A DNA stretch of 64,000 nucleotides from Enterobacter chuandaensis (GCF_003594915.1 NZ_QZCS01000016.1:44211-108210); one strand, 5' to 3'; counted from the stretch's first letter, positions 9,072 through 20,053 are shown. Translations and numbers: made by a program. Notes: a model not told the origin generated them from the sequence alone.

Positions 9072-10193
9072 ATGTCTAAAGTCGCTCTCATCACCGGCGT
9101 TACCGGACAGGATGGTTCTTACCTGGCAGAATTGCTGCTGGAAAAAGGTTATGAAGTTCACGGTATTAAACGTCGTGCCTCTTCATTCAACACCGAACGT
9201 GTGGACCATATCTATCAGGATCCCCATGCCGCGAACCCGAAATTCCACCTGCACTACGGCGACCTGACCGATACCTCCAACCTGACACGTATCCTGCAGG
9301 AAGTGCAGCCGGATGAAGTGTACAACCTGGGCGCGATGAGCCACGTAGCGGTCTCCTTCGAGTCCCCGGAATACACCGCTGACGTTGACGCCATGGGTAC
9401 CCTGCGTCTGCTGGAAGCGATTCGCTTCCTCGGTCTTGAGAAGAAAACCCGCTTCTACCAGGCATCGACCTCCGAGCTGTACGGCCTGGTGCAGGAAATT
9501 CCACAGAAAGAGACCACGCCGTTCTACCCGCGTTCTCCGTATGCGGTAGCAAAACTGTACGCCTACTGGATCACCGTGAACTACCGTGAATCCTATGGCA
9601 TGTACGCCTGTAACGGCATTCTGTTCAACCACGAATCCCCGCGCCGCGGCGAAACCTTCGTGACCCGCAAAATTACCCGCGCTATCGCCAACATTGCTCA
9701 GGGTCTGGAATCTTGCCTGCACCTCGGCAACATGGACTCCCTGCGTGACTGGGGCCATGCGAAAGACTACGTGAAAATGCAGTGGATGATGCTGCAGCAG
9801 GAACAGCCAGAAGACTTCGTGATCGCGACCGGCGTGCAGTACTCCGTTCGTCAGTTCGTTGAAATGGCCGCGGCGCAGCTGGGCATCAAACTGCGCTTTG
9901 AAGGCACCGGCGTGGAAGAGAAAGGTATCGTTGTTTCCGTGACCGGCCACGACGCGCCGGGCGTCAAGCCAGGCGACGTAATTGTGCAGGTTGACCCGCG
10001 CTACTTCCGTCCTGCTGAAGTGGAAACCCTGCTGGGCGACCCAACCAAAGCGCACGAGAAGCTGGGCTGGAAACCAGAGACCACTCTGCAGGAGATGGTT
10101 TCCGAGATGGTGGCCAAAGATCTTGAAGCAGCGAAAAAACACTCCCTGCTCAAGTCTCATGGCTACGAGGTTGCCATCGCGCTGGAGTCCTGA
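9072..10193 (+). CDS. gmd: GDP-mannose 4,6-dehydratase
   Basis: First dedicated enzyme of GDP-L-fucose synthesis: it converts GDP-D-mannose to GDP-4-dehydro-6-deoxy-D-mannose in the cytoplasm. It is an extended SDR enzyme with NADP site G-V-T-G-Q-D-G (9-15), catalytic Thr133 and Glu135 in S-T-S-E-L-Y-G, and the Tyr157-X3-Lys161 pair, all at the E. coli positions. The length is 373 aa, identical to E. coli. Codon use is strongly G+C-biased, like its neighbours. fcl, which uses its product, starts 2 bases downstream. Confidence 0.98.
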   Translation: MSKVALITGVTGQDGSYLAELLLEKGYEVHGIKRRASSFNTERVDHIYQDPHAANPKFHLHYGDLTDTSNLTRILQEVQPDEVYNLGAMSHVAVSFESPEYTADVDAMGTLRLLEAIRFLGLEKKTRFYQASTSELYGLVQEIPQKETTPFYPRSPYAVAKLYAYWITVNYRESYGMYACNGILFNHESPRRGETFVTRKITRAIANIAQGLESCLHLGNMDSLRDWGHAKDYVKMQWMMLQQEQPEDFVIATGVQYSVRQFVEMAAAQLGIKLRFEGTGVEEKGIVVSVTGHDAPGVKPGDVIVQVDPRYFRPAEVETLLGDPTKAHEKLGWKPETTLQEMVSEMVAKDLEAAKKHSLLKSHGYEVAIALES

Positions 10194-10195
10194 GA

Positions 10196-11161
10196 ATGAC
10201 AAAACAACGTATTTTTGTTGCCGGTCATCGCGGAATGGTGGGTTCCGCGATTGTTCGCCAGCTCGAACAGCGCGGTGACGTTGAGGTGGTTGTCCGCACC
10301 CGCGACGAGCTGAACCTGCTCGACAGCCGTGCGGTACAGGACTTCTTTGCGAACGAACGCATTGACCAGGTGTATCTGGCGGCGGCGAAGGTGGGCGGCA
10401 TTGTCGCTAACAACACCTACCCGGCGGATTTCATCTACGAGAACATGATGATTGAGAGCAACATCATTCACGCGGCACATCTGCACAACGTGAACAAGCT
10501 GCTGTTCCTCGGTTCATCCTGTATCTACCCGAAAATGGCGAAGCAGCCGATCGCCGAGAGCGAGCTGCTGCAGGGCACGCTTGAAGCCACCAACGAGCCG
10601 TACGCGATTGCCAAGATTGCCGGGATCAAGCTGTGCGAGTCCTACAACCGTCAGTATAACCGCGACTATCGCTCGGTGATGCCGACCAACCTGTACGGAC
10701 CGCACGACAACTTCCACCCGAGCAATTCGCACGTGATCCCGGCGCTGCTGCGTCGCTTCCACGAGGCAACCGCCGAGAACGCGCCGGACGTGGTGGTGTG
10801 GGGCAGCGGGACGCCGATGCGTGAGTTCCTGCACGTGGACGACATGGCTGCCGCCAGCATTCACGTGATGGAGCTGGATCGCGAGGTGTGGCAGGAGAAC
10901 ACCGAGCCGATGCTGTCGCACATCAACGTCGGGACCGGCGTGGACTGCACCATTCGCGAGCTGGCGCAAACCATCGCGCAGGTGGTGGGCTACAAGGGCC
11001 GCGTGGTGTTTGACGCGACTAAACCGGACGGCACGCCGCGCAAGCTGCTGGACGTGACCCGTCTGCATCAGCTGGGCTGGTATCACGAGGTGTCACTGGA
11101 GCAGGGGCTCGCCAGCACCTATCAGTGGTTCCTGGAAAACCAGCACCGCTTCCGGGGGTAA
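10196..11161 (+). CDS. fcl: GDP-L-fucose synthase (epimerase/reductase)
   Basis: Bifunctional 3,5-epimerase/4-reductase that turns the Gmd product into GDP-L-fucose with NADPH, for colanic acid (also called wcaG). The SDR nucleotide site G-H-R-G-M-V-G lies at 10-16. Ser107, Tyr136 and Lys140, the catalytic triad of the E. coli enzyme, are all present, as is Cys109. The 321 aa length matches the family. Its stop codon overlaps the gmm start (TAATG), so the two are probably translationally coupled. Confidence 0.98.
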   Translation: MTKQRIFVAGHRGMVGSAIVRQLEQRGDVEVVVRTRDELNLLDSRAVQDFFANERIDQVYLAAAKVGGIVANNTYPADFIYENMMIESNIIHAAHLHNVNKLLFLGSSCIYPKMAKQPIAESELLQGTLEATNEPYAIAKIAGIKLCESYNRQYNRDYRSVMPTNLYGPHDNFHPSNSHVIPALLRRFHEATAENAPDVVVWGSGTPMREFLHVDDMAAASIHVMELDREVWQENTEPMLSHINVGTGVDCTIRELAQTIAQVVGYKGRVVFDATKPDGTPRKLLDVTRLHQLGWYHEVSLEQGLASTYQWFLENQHRFRG

Positions 11162-11643
11162 TGATGTTTTTAAGTCAGGAAGATTTTGCCACGGTAGTGC
11201 GTTCCACTCCGCTCATCTCAATTGATTTGATCGTGGAGAACGAACGCGGCGAGTTCTTGCTGGGGAAACGAACCAACCGTCCTGCACAGGGCTTCTGGTT
11301 CGTGCCCGGCGGGCGCGTGCAGAAGGATGAGACGCTTCATGATGCGTTTGAGCGTCTCACTCTGGCGGAACTGGGTCTGCAGCTGCCAATGGCAGCAGGC
11401 CAGTTTTACGGGGTCTGGCAGCACTTCTATGACGATAACTTTTCAGGTACCGGGTTCTCCACACACTACATCGTGCTGGGGTTCCGCCTGAAGGTGAGTG
11501 AGGCAGACCTGCGTCTGCCTGATTCTCAGCATGACGACTACCGCTGGCAGACGCCAGAGGCGTTGCTGGCCAGCGACAATGTGCACGACAACAGCCGTGC
11601 CTATTTCCTGGCCGATCGTCAGGCCGGGGTGCCGGGCTTATGA
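11161..11643 (+). CDS. gmm: GDP-mannose mannosyl hydrolase (Nudix)
   Basis: Hydrolyses GDP-mannose and GDP-glucose to GDP and free sugar and may tune GDP-mannose levels for colanic acid (also wcaH/nudD). A Nudix-like segment runs over residues 50-73, starting G-G-R-V-Q-K-D-E. As known for this enzyme, the signature is incomplete compared with the standard Nudix box. ATG 11161 gives 160 aa; a second ATG follows at 11164. Its stop overlaps wcaI in ATGA. The in-frame extension to 11125 lies inside fcl and was rejected. Confidence 0.96.
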   Translation: MMFLSQEDFATVVRSTPLISIDLIVENERGEFLLGKRTNRPAQGFWFVPGGRVQKDETLHDAFERLTLAELGLQLPMAAGQFYGVWQHFYDDNFSGTGFSTHYIVLGFRLKVSEADLRLPDSQHDDYRWQTPEALLASDNVHDNSRAYFLADRQAGVPGL

Positions 11644-12863
11644 AGATCCTCGTATACGGAATTAACTACTCGCCGGAGCTAACCGGCATCGGGAAATACA
11701 CCGGCGAGATGGTGGAGTGGATGGCGAGCCAGGGACATGACGTGCGGGTCATTACCGCGCCGCCGTACTACCCGGAGTGGAAAGTCGGGGAGCGCTACTC
11801 AAGCTGGCGCTACCGTCGCGAAGAGGGTACAGCGACCGTCTGGCGCTGCCCGCTGTATGTCCCTAAGCAGCCCTCGACGCTGAAACGCTTACTTCATCTG
11901 GGCAGCTTTGCCCTGAGCAGTTTTTTCCCGCTGATGGCGCAGCGTCGCTGGAAGCCGGATCGCATCATCGGCGTGGTGCCGACGCTGTTCTGCACGCCGG
12001 GCATGCGCCTGCTGGGCAAACTCTCCGGCGCGCGCACGTTGCTGCACATTCAGGATTACGAAGTCGACGCGATGCTGGGCCTGGGGATGGCAGGCAAAGG
12101 CAAGGGCGGCAAAGTGGCGAAGCTCGCCAGCGCCTTTGAGCGCAGCGGCCTGCATAACGTGGATTACGTTTCGACTATCTCGCGCTCGATGATGAACAAG
12201 GCGCAGGAGAAGGGCGTCCCGGCGGAGAAAGTCATTTTCTTCCCGAACTGGTCCGAAGTGGCGCGTTTTCGCGATGTGACAGAGCAAGACGCTCAGACGC
12301 TCCGCGACCAGCTTGGTTTGCCTGAAGACCAAAAAATCATTCTTTACTCAGGCAACATCGGCGAAAAGCAGGGGCTGGAGAGCGTGATTGAAGCGGCCCA
12401 GCAGCTGAGAGAACAGCCGTGGACGTTTGTGATTGTCGGGCAGGGCGGGGGAAAAGCGCGGCTGGAGAAGATGGCAAGCGTTCGCGGTCTGACCAACGTG
12501 AAGTTTTTCCCGCTGCAGTCTTACGACGCGCTGCCTGCGCTGCTGAAGATGGGCGACTGCCATCTGGTGGTGCAAAAGCGCGGCGCGGCGGACGCGGTGC
12601 TGCCGTCCAAGCTGACCAACATTCTGGCAGTGGGCGGTAACGCGGTGATTACGGCAGAAGCCGAAACAGAATTAGGCCAGCTGTGTGACAGCTATCCGGG
12701 GATTGCCGTGTGCGTGGAGCCGGAATCGGTCCCGGCGCTGGTCACCGGCATTGAACAGGCGCTAGCCATGCCAAAAGTGAACACGGTGGCACGTGAATAT
12801 GCCGAACGCACGCTCGAGAAAGAGAACGTGCTGAGCCAATTTATTGCAGATATACGGGGATAA
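11640..12863 (+). CDS. wcaI: WcaI, colanic acid family 4 glycosyltransferase
   Basis: GT-B fold glycosyltransferase; in E. coli it is implicated in adding the first fucose to the undecaprenyl-diphosphate-glucose made by WcaJ. The N-terminus [20 protein letters not shown] is typical. The C-terminal domain contains [12 protein letters not shown] near residue 238 and [10 protein letters not shown] near 320, the donor-binding region. The length of 407 aa equals E. coli. It overlaps gmm by four bases and is 3 bases from manC. Confidence 0.95.
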   Translation: MKILVYGINYSPELTGIGKYTGEMVEWMASQGHDVRVITAPPYYPEWKVGERYSSWRYRREEGTATVWRCPLYVPKQPSTLKRLLHLGSFALSSFFPLMAQRRWKPDRIIGVVPTLFCTPGMRLLGKLSGARTLLHIQDYEVDAMLGLGMAGKGKGGKVAKLASAFERSGLHNVDYVSTISRSMMNKAQEKGVPAEKVIFFPNWSEVARFRDVTEQDAQTLRDQLGLPEDQKIILYSGNIGEKQGLESVIEAAQQLREQPWTFVIVGQGGGKARLEKMASVRGLTNVKFFPLQSYDALPALLKMGDCHLVVQKRGAADAVLPSKLTNILAVGGNAVITAEAETELGQLCDSYPGIAVCVEPESVPALVTGIEQALAMPKVNTVAREYAERTLEKENVLSQFIADIRG

Positions 12864-12866
12864 ATC

Positions 12867-14303
12867 ATGAGTCAAACCACTTTGTATCCGGTTGTGATGG
12901 CTGGTGGCTCTGGTAGCCGGTTGTGGCCGCTGTCCCGCGTGCTCTATCCAAAACAGTTCCTCTGCCTGAAAGGGGATCTCACCATGCTGCAGACGACGGT
13001 AAACCGTCTGCATGGCGTGGAGTGTGAAAGCCCGGTGGTGATTTGTAACGAACAGCACCGCTTTATCGTTGCCGAGCAGCTGCGCCAGCTGAACAAACTC
13101 ACCGAAAATATTATCCTGGAGCCTGCTGGCCGTAATACCGCGCCTGCGATCGCCCTGGCGGCGCTGGCGGCAAAACGCAGCAGCCCTGACTGTGACCCGC
13201 TGATGCTGGTCCTGGCGGCAGACCACGTTATCCAGCAGGAAGACGCGTTCCGCGACGCGGTGCGTGCGGCCATTCCTTACGCCGAGAGCGGCAAGCTGGT
13301 GACCTTCGGCATCGTGCCGGATCTGCCGGAAACTGGCTATGGCTACATCCGGCGCTGCAGCGTGACGCCGGGTGAAGGCGACAGCGTGGCGTTTGACGTG
13401 GCGCAGTTTGTTGAAAAACCGAATCTCGAAACCGCGCAGGCCTACGTTGCCAGCGGTGAATATTACTGGAACAGCGGGATGTTCCTGTTCCGCGCCGGAC
13501 GCTATCTTGAAGAGCTGCGCAAATACCGCCCGGATATTCTTAACGCCTGCGAAAAAGCGATGGCGGTGGTGGACCCGGATCTCGACTTCATCCGCGTGGA
13601 TGAAGAGGCGTTCCTCGCCTGCCCGGAAGAGTCCATTGACTACGCGGTGATGGAACGTACGGCAGATGCCGTCGTGGTACCGATGGATGCGGGCTGGAGC
13701 GATGTGGGCTCCTGGTCCTCCCTGTGGGAGATCAGCGCCCATACCCCGGAGGGTAACGTCCATCACGGCGATGTGATTAGTCACAAAACGGAAAACAGCT
13801 ACGTTTACGCCGAGTCCGGCCTGGTGACCACCGTCGGGGTGAAGGATCTGGTGGTTGTCCAGACCAAAGACGCGGTGCTGATTGCCGACCGTAATGCCGT
13901 GCAGGACGTTAAAAAAGTGGTGGAGAAGATCAAGGCGGACGGTCGCCACGAGCACCATATTCACCGCGAAGTCTACCGTCCGTGGGGGAAATATGACTCC
14001 ATTGACTCCGGTGACCGCTATCAGGTGAAACGCATCACCGTGAAGCCGGGCGAGGGGCTGTCGGTGCAGATGCACCATCACCGCGCCGAACACTGGGTGG
14101 TGGTGGCGGGTACCGCTAAAGTCACTATCGACGGTGAAGTCAAACTGCTGGGCGAAAACGAGTCCATTTATATTCCACTGGGCGCCACACACTGTCTGGA
14201 AAACCCGGGGAAAATTCCGCTCGACTTAATTGAGGTGCGCTCCGGCTCGTATCTGGAAGAGGATGACATTATCCGCTTCCAGGACCGTTACGGGCGAGTG
14301 TAA
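12867..14303 (+). CDS. manC: Mannose-1-phosphate guanylyltransferase, colanic acid copy (ManC1/CpsB)
   Basis: Makes GDP-mannose from mannose-1-phosphate and GTP, the precursor of GDP-fucose. It has the N-terminal nucleotidyltransferase domain with [12 protein letters not shown] (13-24) and a C-terminal cupin-like domain with H-H-H-R-A-E-H-W near residue 400. The 478 aa length equals E. coli CpsB. It is G+C-rich like the rest of the colanic block, in contrast to the A+T-rich paralogue at 38317-39759, which belongs to the O-antigen cluster. Confidence 0.97.
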   Translation: MSQTTLYPVVMAGGSGSRLWPLSRVLYPKQFLCLKGDLTMLQTTVNRLHGVECESPVVICNEQHRFIVAEQLRQLNKLTENIILEPAGRNTAPAIALAALAAKRSSPDCDPLMLVLAADHVIQQEDAFRDAVRAAIPYAESGKLVTFGIVPDLPETGYGYIRRCSVTPGEGDSVAFDVAQFVEKPNLETAQAYVASGEYYWNSGMFLFRAGRYLEELRKYRPDILNACEKAMAVVDPDLDFIRVDEEAFLACPEESIDYAVMERTADAVVVPMDAGWSDVGSWSSLWEISAHTPEGNVHHGDVISHKTENSYVYAESGLVTTVGVKDLVVVQTKDAVLIADRNAVQDVKKVVEKIKADGRHEHHIHREVYRPWGKYDSIDSGDRYQVKRITVKPGEGLSVQMHHHRAEHWVVVAGTAKVTIDGEVKLLGENESIYIPLGATHCLENPGKIPLDLIEVRSGSYLEEDDIIRFQDRYGRV

Positions 14304-14316
14304 ACCTTTGCTTCAT

Positions 14317-14347
14317 GCCCGGTGGCGCTGCGCTTACCGGGCCTACG
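14317..14347. repeat. REP-like palindromic element between manC and manB
   Basis: Inverted repeat of the REP type: gcccggtggc, a short gcgctgcgc-like centre and gcttaccgggc, then ctacg. It sits in the 109-base gap between the colanic manC and manB. The sequence resembles the two REP-like units at 58736-58770 and 63953-63987. Such elements stabilise upstream mRNA and can bind gyrase; that role here is inference. Confidence 0.75.
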
Positions 14348-14412
14348 AATGACAAAAATAAATTTGGCCATTAAGTGGTCAGGGCCAACTGTTGCCTGAA
14401 AAAGGGGTCATC

Positions 14413-15783
14413 ATGGAAAAGTTAACCTGTTTTAAAGCCTACGATATTCGCGGCAAGCTGGGCGAAGAGCTGAATGAAGACATCGCGTGGCGTATTGGCC
14501 GCGCATACGGCGAATATCTGAAGCCACAAACTATCGTGCTGGGCGGCGACGTGCGTCTGACCAGCGAGTCCCTGAAGCTGGCGCTGGCAAAAGGGCTGCA
14601 GGACGCGGGCGTGGACGTGCTGGATATCGGCCTGTCCGGGACCGAAGAGATCTATTTTGCCACCTTCCACCTGGGCGTGGACGGCGGTATCGAAGTCACC
14701 GCCAGCCATAACCCGATGGACTACAACGGCATGAAGCTGGTGCGCAAGGGTGCCCGTCCGATCAGCGGCGACACCGGCCTGCGAGACGTGCAGTGCCTCG
14801 CGGAAGCCAACGACTTCCCGCCGGTGAACGAGGCGAAGCGCGGCAGCTATAAGCAGATCAACCTTCAAAAAGAGTACATCGACCACCTGCTGGGCTACAT
14901 CAACGTGGCGAACCTCAAGCCGCTGAAGCTGGTCATCAACTCCGGTAACGGTGCCGCTGGCCCGGTTGTTGATGCTCTTGAAGCGCGCTTTAAGGCGCTG
15001 AACGTGCCGGTGACCTTCATCAAAGTACACAACACCCCGGACGGCAACTTCCCTAACGGTATTCCTAATCCGCTGCTGCCGGAGTGCCGCGACGACACCC
15101 GCAACGCGGTGATTGAGCACGGTGCCGATATGGGCATCGCCTTTGATGGCGATTTCGACCGCTGCTTCCTGTTCGACGAGAAAGGGCAGTTCATCGAGGG
15201 GTACTACATAGTCGGCCTGCTGGCGGAAGCATTCCTCGAGAAAAACCCGGGCGCGAAGATTATTCACGACCCGCGCCTTTCCTGGAACACGGTTGACGTA
15301 GTGTCCGCGGCGGGCGGCACGCCGGTGATGTCCAAAACCGGCCACGCCTTCATCAAAGAGCGCATGCGCGAAGAAGACGCCATTTACGGCGGTGAGATGA
15401 GCGCCCACCACTACTTCCGCGACTTTGCCTACTGCGACAGCGGGATGATCCCGTGGCTGCTGGTCACCGAGCTGCTGTGCCTGAAGGGGCAGACCCTGGG
15501 CGAGCTGGTGCGCGACCGCATGGCGGCATTCCCGGCGAGCGGGGAGATCAACAGCAAGCTGGCGCAGCCGGCCGAGGCCATTGCCCGCGTGGAGCAGCAC
15601 TTTGCCATTCACGCGCTGGAAATTGACCGTACCGACGGCATCAGCATGGCGTTCCCGCAGTGGCGCTTTAACCTGCGCTCGTCCAACACCGAGCCGGTGG
15701 TGCGCCTGAACGTGGAATCCCGCGCCGACACGGCGCTGATGGAAGCCCGAACGAAGGACATTCTGGCGCTGTTGAATCAGTAA
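14413..15783 (+). CDS. manB: Phosphomannomutase, colanic acid copy (ManB1/CpsG)
   Basis: Interconverts mannose-6-phosphate and mannose-1-phosphate, feeding ManC. The active-site phosphoserine is Ser98 in [11 protein letters not shown]. The metal loop D-G-D-F-D-R is present, as is the C-terminal phosphate-binding stretch [13 protein letters not shown] 14413, behind AAAGGGG, gives 456 aa, the E. coli CpsG length. It is quite different in length and active-site sequence from the second phosphomannomutase at 39743-41167. Confidence 0.97.
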   Translation: MEKLTCFKAYDIRGKLGEELNEDIAWRIGRAYGEYLKPQTIVLGGDVRLTSESLKLALAKGLQDAGVDVLDIGLSGTEEIYFATFHLGVDGGIEVTASHNPMDYNGMKLVRKGARPISGDTGLRDVQCLAEANDFPPVNEAKRGSYKQINLQKEYIDHLLGYINVANLKPLKLVINSGNGAAGPVVDALEARFKALNVPVTFIKVHNTPDGNFPNGIPNPLLPECRDDTRNAVIEHGADMGIAFDGDFDRCFLFDEKGQFIEGYYIVGLLAEAFLEKNPGAKIIHDPRLSWNTVDVVSAAGGTPVMSKTGHAFIKERMREEDAIYGGEMSAHHYFRDFAYCDSGMIPWLLVTELLCLKGQTLGELVRDRMAAFPASGEINSKLAQPAEAIARVEQHFAIHALEIDRTDGISMAFPQWRFNLRSSNTEPVVRLNVESRADTALMEARTKDILALLNQ

Positions 15784-15802
15784 TACGAAAACCTGAAGTC
15801 TG

Positions 15803-15851
15803 CCCTCACCCCGGCCCTCTCCCCAGAGGGGGAGAGAGTTAGGGTGAGGGG
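15803..15851. repeat. Intergenic palindromic repeat between manB and wcaJ (inverted copy of 3916-3970)
   Basis: Palindromic repeat whose reverse complement matches the element at 3916-3970. The left arm is tcaccccggccctctcccc and the right arm ggggagagagttagggtga. It fills most of the 97-base gap between manB and wcaJ. The two copies are therefore in opposite orientation, both in rare gaps of one operon. Confidence 0.75.
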
Positions 15852-15880
15852 TAAGGTTTTGGTTGAATAAAGGAACAACG

Positions 15881-17275
15881 ATGACGAATCTAAAAAAACG
15901 CGAACGAGCGAGAACGAATGCATCGTTAATCTCTATGGTGCAGCGTTTTTCTGATATCACCATCATGGTCGGTGGATTGTGGGCGGTGTGTCGGATCAGC
16001 GGGCTGCCGTTCTTATACATGCATCTGCTGATGGCACTGATTGCGCTGGTCGTGTTTCAGATGATCGGCGGGATGACCGATTTCTACCGCTCGTGGCGCG
16101 GCGTGAAAATGACCACCGAACTGATGCTGCTGCTGCAGAACTGGACCCTGAGCCTGATCTTCAGCGCAGGCCTGGTGGCGTTCAGCCATGATTTTGACAA
16201 CCGCTTCGTGACTTATCTCTGCTGGTACCTGTTAACCAGCGTCGGCATGGTGGTGTGCCGCTCTCTGATCCGCTTCGGTGCGGGCTGGCTGCGTAACCGC
16301 GGCTATAACCGTCGCTTCGTGGCGGTGGCGGGCGATCTGCCGGTCGGGAAGGTGCTGCTCGACAGCTTCCGCAAAGAGCCGTGGTTAGGGTTTGAAGTGG
16401 TGGGGATTTACCACGACGCGAAGCCGGGCGGCGTGCCGTCGGACTGGGCGGGCAATTACGCGCAGCTTATTGAAGATGCGAAGGCCGGCAAAATTCACAA
16501 CGTCTATATCGCCATGCAGATGAAGGACGAATCCCGCATCAAGCAGCTGATGCGCGAGCTGGCGGACACCACCTGTTCGGTGATCCTCATCCCGGACGTC
16601 TTTACCTTCAACATCCTCCATTCACGCATTGAAGAAGTAAACGGTGTGCCGGTGGTACCGCTGTATGACACGCCGCTGTCGGGTATTAACCGCGTGCTCA
16701 AGCGCGTGGAGGATATCGTGCTCTCTTCGCTGATTTTACTGCTTATTTCCCCGGTGCTGTGCTGCATTGCCCTGGCGGTGAAGCTGAGCTCTCCCGGCCC
16801 GGTTATCTTCCGTCAGACCCGCTACGGCATGGACGGTAAGCCGATCATGGTGTGGAAATTCCGCTCCATGAAGGTGATGGAAAACGACAAGGTGGTGACC
16901 CAGGCGACGCAGAACGATCCCCGCGTCACCCGCGTGGGGAACTTCCTGCGCCGCACTTCGCTTGACGAGCTGCCGCAGTTCATCAACGTCTTTACCGGCG
17001 GCATGTCGATTGTTGGCCCGCGTCCACACGCGGTGGCGCACAACGAGCAGTACCGCTCGCTGATTGAAGGCTACATGCTGCGCCATAAGGTGAAACCGGG
17101 CATTACCGGTTGGGCGCAGATCAACGGCTGGCGCGGCGAAACCGACACGCTGGAAAAAATGGAAAAACGTATCGAATTCGATCTGGAGTACATCCGTGAA
17201 TGGAGTATCTGGTTCGATATCAAGATTGTTTTTCTGACCATCTTCAAAGGTTTCGTGAACAAAGCGGCGTACTAA
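15881..17275 (+). CDS. wcaJ: WcaJ, undecaprenyl-phosphate glucose phosphotransferase
   Basis: Inner-membrane polyprenol-phosphate hexose-1-phosphate transferase that starts each colanic acid unit by placing glucose-1-phosphate on undecaprenyl phosphate. It has N-terminal membrane segments, a central nucleotide-binding-like domain and a C-terminal catalytic domain. That domain carries V-W-K-F-R-S-M, the [10 protein letters not shown] motif and G-P-R-P-H, ending V-N-K-A-A-Y. ATG 15881 gives 464 aa as in E. coli; an upstream in-frame ATG at 15863 would add six residues and is less likely. A second enzyme of this superfamily, WbaP, starts the O unit. Confidence 0.97.
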   Translation: MTNLKKRERARTNASLISMVQRFSDITIMVGGLWAVCRISGLPFLYMHLLMALIALVVFQMIGGMTDFYRSWRGVKMTTELMLLLQNWTLSLIFSAGLVAFSHDFDNRFVTYLCWYLLTSVGMVVCRSLIRFGAGWLRNRGYNRRFVAVAGDLPVGKVLLDSFRKEPWLGFEVVGIYHDAKPGGVPSDWAGNYAQLIEDAKAGKIHNVYIAMQMKDESRIKQLMRELADTTCSVILIPDVFTFNILHSRIEEVNGVPVVPLYDTPLSGINRVLKRVEDIVLSSLILLLISPVLCCIALAVKLSSPGPVIFRQTRYGMDGKPIMVWKFRSMKVMENDKVVTQATQNDPRVTRVGNFLRRTSLDELPQFINVFTGGMSIVGPRPHAVAHNEQYRSLIEGYMLRHKVKPGITGWAQINGWRGETDTLEKMEKRIEFDLEYIREWSIWFDIKIVFLTIFKGFVNKAAY

Positions 17276-17276
17276 G

Positions 17277-18755
17277 ATGAGCTTACGTGAAAAAACCATC
17301 AGCGGGGCGAAGTGGTCAGCGATGGCGACCATCGTCATCATTGGCCTCGGCCTGGTGCAGATGACGGTGCTGGCGCGCATTATTGATAATCACCAGTTCG
17401 GCCTGCTGACTGTCTCGCTGGTGATTATCGCGCTGGCCGACACGCTGTCTGACTTTGGTATCGCCAACTCCATTATCCAGCGTAAAGAGATTAGCCATCT
17501 CGAGCTGACCACGCTCTACTGGCTGAACGTTGGGCTGGGCATTTTCGTGTTCGTGCTGGTGTTCCTGCTGAGCGACACCATCGCCAGCGTGCTGCACAAC
17601 CCGGATCTGGCTCCGCTGATGCGCACGCTGTCGTTTGCTTTCGTGGTGATCCCCCACGGACAGCAGTTTCGCGCGCTGATGCAAAAAGAGCTGGAGTTCA
17701 ACAAAATCGGCATGATTGAAACCAGCGCGGTGCTGGCGGGCTTTACCTTCACCGTGGTGAGCGCCCATTTCTGGCCGCTGGCGATGACCGCCATCCTCGG
17801 TTATCTGGTGAATTCTGCCGTGCGTACGCTGCTGTTCGGCTACTTTGGCCGCAAGATTTACCGTCCGGGGCTGCACTTCTCTCTCGCATCCGTTTCATCC
17901 AATCTGCGCTTTGGCGCGTGGCTGACGGCGGACAGCATTATCAACTACGTGAACACCAACCTCTCGACGCTGGTGCTGGCGCGCATCCTGGGCGCGAGCG
18001 TGGCGGGGGGCTACAATCTGGCCTATAACGTCGCGGTTGTTCCTCCTATGAAGCTGAACCCGATTATCACCCGCGTGCTGTTCCCGGCGTTCGCCAAGAT
18101 TCAGGACGACACCGAGAAGCTGCGCGTCAACTTCTACAAGCTGCTCTCCGTGGTGGGGATCATTAACTTCCCGGTGCTGCTGGGGCTGATGGTGGTGTCC
18201 AGTAACTTCGTGCCGCTGGTGTTTGGCGAGAAGTGGAACGGCATTATCCCGATCCTGCAGCTGCTGTGCGTGGTGGGGCTGCTGCGCTCCGTGGGGAATC
18301 CGATTGGTTCTCTGCTGATGGCGAAGGCGCGCGTTGATATCAGCTTTAAGTTCAACGTGTTCAAAACCTTCCTGTTTATTCCGGCGATTATCGTTGGCGG
18401 GCATATGGCGGGCGCCATCGGCGTCACGCTGGGCTTCCTGCTGGTGCAGGTAGTCAACACCGTTCTGAGCTACTTCATCATGATCAAACCGGTGCTGGGC
18501 TCCAGCTACCGTCAGTACATCCTGAGCCTGTGGCTGCCGTTCTATCTCTCATTGCCGACCCTGGCGGTGAGCTACGGCCTGGGCATTATCCTCAGCGGGC
18601 ATCTGCCGCTGGCCGCGCTGCTGGCGGTGCAGGTTGCCGCGGGCGCGCTGGCCTTTGGCGTGATGATTGTGCTGTCGCGCAACGCGCTGGTGGTTGAGAT
18701 GAAGCGCCAGTTTTGCCGTAACGAAAAAATGAAAACGCTGCTTCGCGCAGGCTAG
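17277..18755 (+). CDS. wzxC: WzxC, colanic acid repeat-unit flippase
   Basis: Polytopic inner-membrane transporter of the MOP superfamily that moves the lipid-linked colanic acid unit to the periplasm. It is hydrophobic along its length, with about 12 to 14 membrane segments. The N-terminus contains S-G-A-K-W-S-A and D-F-G-I-A-N-S-I-I-Q-R-K, typical of PST-type flippases. The 492 aa length equals E. coli WzxC. It begins one base after the wcaJ stop, so the two are probably coupled. Confidence 0.96.
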   Translation: MSLREKTISGAKWSAMATIVIIGLGLVQMTVLARIIDNHQFGLLTVSLVIIALADTLSDFGIANSIIQRKEISHLELTTLYWLNVGLGIFVFVLVFLLSDTIASVLHNPDLAPLMRTLSFAFVVIPHGQQFRALMQKELEFNKIGMIETSAVLAGFTFTVVSAHFWPLAMTAILGYLVNSAVRTLLFGYFGRKIYRPGLHFSLASVSSNLRFGAWLTADSIINYVNTNLSTLVLARILGASVAGGYNLAYNVAVVPPMKLNPIITRVLFPAFAKIQDDTEKLRVNFYKLLSVVGIINFPVLLGLMVVSSNFVPLVFGEKWNGIIPILQLLCVVGLLRSVGNPIGSLLMAKARVDISFKFNVFKTFLFIPAIIVGGHMAGAIGVTLGFLLVQVVNTVLSYFIMIKPVLGSSYRQYILSLWLPFYLSLPTLAVSYGLGIILSGHLPLAALLAVQVAAGALAFGVMIVLSRNALVVEMKRQFCRNEKMKTLLRAG

Positions 18756-18772
18756 TTCTTTAAGAGGCCATT

Positions 18773-20053
18773 ATGAAATTATTAATTCTTGGCAACCATA
18801 CCTGCGGCAACCGTGGCGACAGCGCCATCCTGCGCGGTTTACTGGATGCAATTAACACCCTTAAGCCTGAGACTGAAGTGGACGTGATGAGCCGTTATCC
18901 GGTCAGCTCATCCTGGTTACTGAACCGCCCGGTGATGGGCGACCCGCTCTACAGCCAGATGAAACAGCACAACAACGCCGCGGGCGTGATGGGGCGCGTG
19001 AAAAAAGTGCTGCGCCGTCGCTACCAGCATCAGGTGCTGCTTTCCCGCGTGACCGACACCGGCAAGCTGCGCAACATCGCAATCGCGCAGGGCTTTACCG
19101 ATTTCGTGCGTCTGCTGTCTGGCTATGACGCGATTATTCAGGTCGGCGGATCGTTCTTCGTCGATCTCTACGGCGTGCCGCAGTTTGAGCATGCGCTGTG
19201 CACGTTTATGGCGAAAAAGCCGCTGTTTATGATCGGCCACAGCGTCGGGCCATTCCAGGATCCGCAGTTTAACCAGCTGGCGAACTACGTGTTCGGCCAC
19301 TGTGACGCGCTGATCCTGCGTGAATCGGTCAGCCTCGAGATGATGAAGCGCAGCGAAATTGACACCTCGAAAGTTGAACACGGCGTGGACACCGCCTGGC
19401 TGGTGGATCACCAGGACGATAATTTCCAGCCGAGCTACGCGGTACAGCACTGGCTCGACGTGGCGGCGAAACAGAAAACCGTCGCGATTACCCTGCGTGA
19501 ACTCGCTCCGTTCGATAAGCGTCTTGGCACCACCCAGGCAGCCTACGAGAAAGCGTTCGCCGACGTGGTGAACCGCGTGCTGGACAGCGGTTACCAGGTG
19601 CTGGCGCTCTCAACCTGTACCGGCATCGACAGCTACAACAAAGATGACCGCATGGTGGCGCTGAACCTGCGCAACCTGGTGAACGACCCGTCCCGCTACC
19701 ATGTGGTGATGGACGAACTGAACGACCTGGAGATGGGCAAACTGCTCGCAGCCTGCGACCTGACCGTCGGCACGCGCCTGCACTCCGCCATTATCTCCAT
19801 GAACTTTGGCACGCCGGCCATTGCCATCAACTATGAGCACAAATCAGCAGGCATCATGCAGCAGCTTGGCATGCCTGAAATGGCCGTGGATATTCGTCAT
19901 CTTCTCGATGGTTCGCTCGGTGCGATGGTGGGCGACACCCTGGGTCAGCTGCCTGCCATCAATGAACGCCTGGCGGTAGCGGTGAAAGCCGAGCGCGAGA
20001 AGGGGATTGATATGGTGAAATCGGTGCTCGATCGCGTGCGGGAGGGGAAATGA
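18773..20053 (+). CDS. wcaK: WcaK, colanic acid pyruvyltransferase
   Basis: Member of the polysaccharide pyruvyl transferase family, thought to add the pyruvate ketal to the terminal galactose of colanic acid from phosphoenolpyruvate. The N-terminus has L-I-L-G-N-H-T-C-G-N-R-G-D-S-A-I, the glycine-rich opening of the family. The C-terminal half has T-V-G-T-R-L-H-S-A-I-I-S-M-N-F-G, with the conserved R-L-H. The length is 426 aa, as in E. coli. It overlaps wcaL by four bases (ATGA). Confidence 0.95.
   Translation: MKLLILGNHTCGNRGDSAILRGLLDAINTLKPETEVDVMSRYPVSSSWLLNRPVMGDPLYSQMKQHNNAAGVMGRVKKVLRRRYQHQVLLSRVTDTGKLRNIAIAQGFTDFVRLLSGYDAIIQVGGSFFVDLYGVPQFEHALCTFMAKKPLFMIGHSVGPFQDPQFNQLANYVFGHCDALILRESVSLEMMKRSEIDTSKVEHGVDTAWLVDHQDDNFQPSYAVQHWLDVAAKQKTVAITLRELAPFDKRLGTTQAAYEKAFADVVNRVLDSGYQVLALSTCTGIDSYNKDDRMVALNLRNLVNDPSRYHVVMDELNDLEMGKLLAACDLTVGTRLHSAIISMNFGTPAIAINYEHKSAGIMQQLGMPEMAVDIRHLLDGSLGAMVGDTLGQLPAINERLAVAVKAEREKGIDMVKSVLDRVREGK

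Noticed and set aside
12762..14192. 476-codon open frame antisense to manC
   Set aside because: Shadow of manC; the sense protein has all GDP-mannose pyrophosphorylase motifs.
14422..16020. 532-codon open frame antisense to manB
   Set aside because: Mirror of strong third-position G+C bias in manB; runs through the palindromic repeat and has no recognisable domain.
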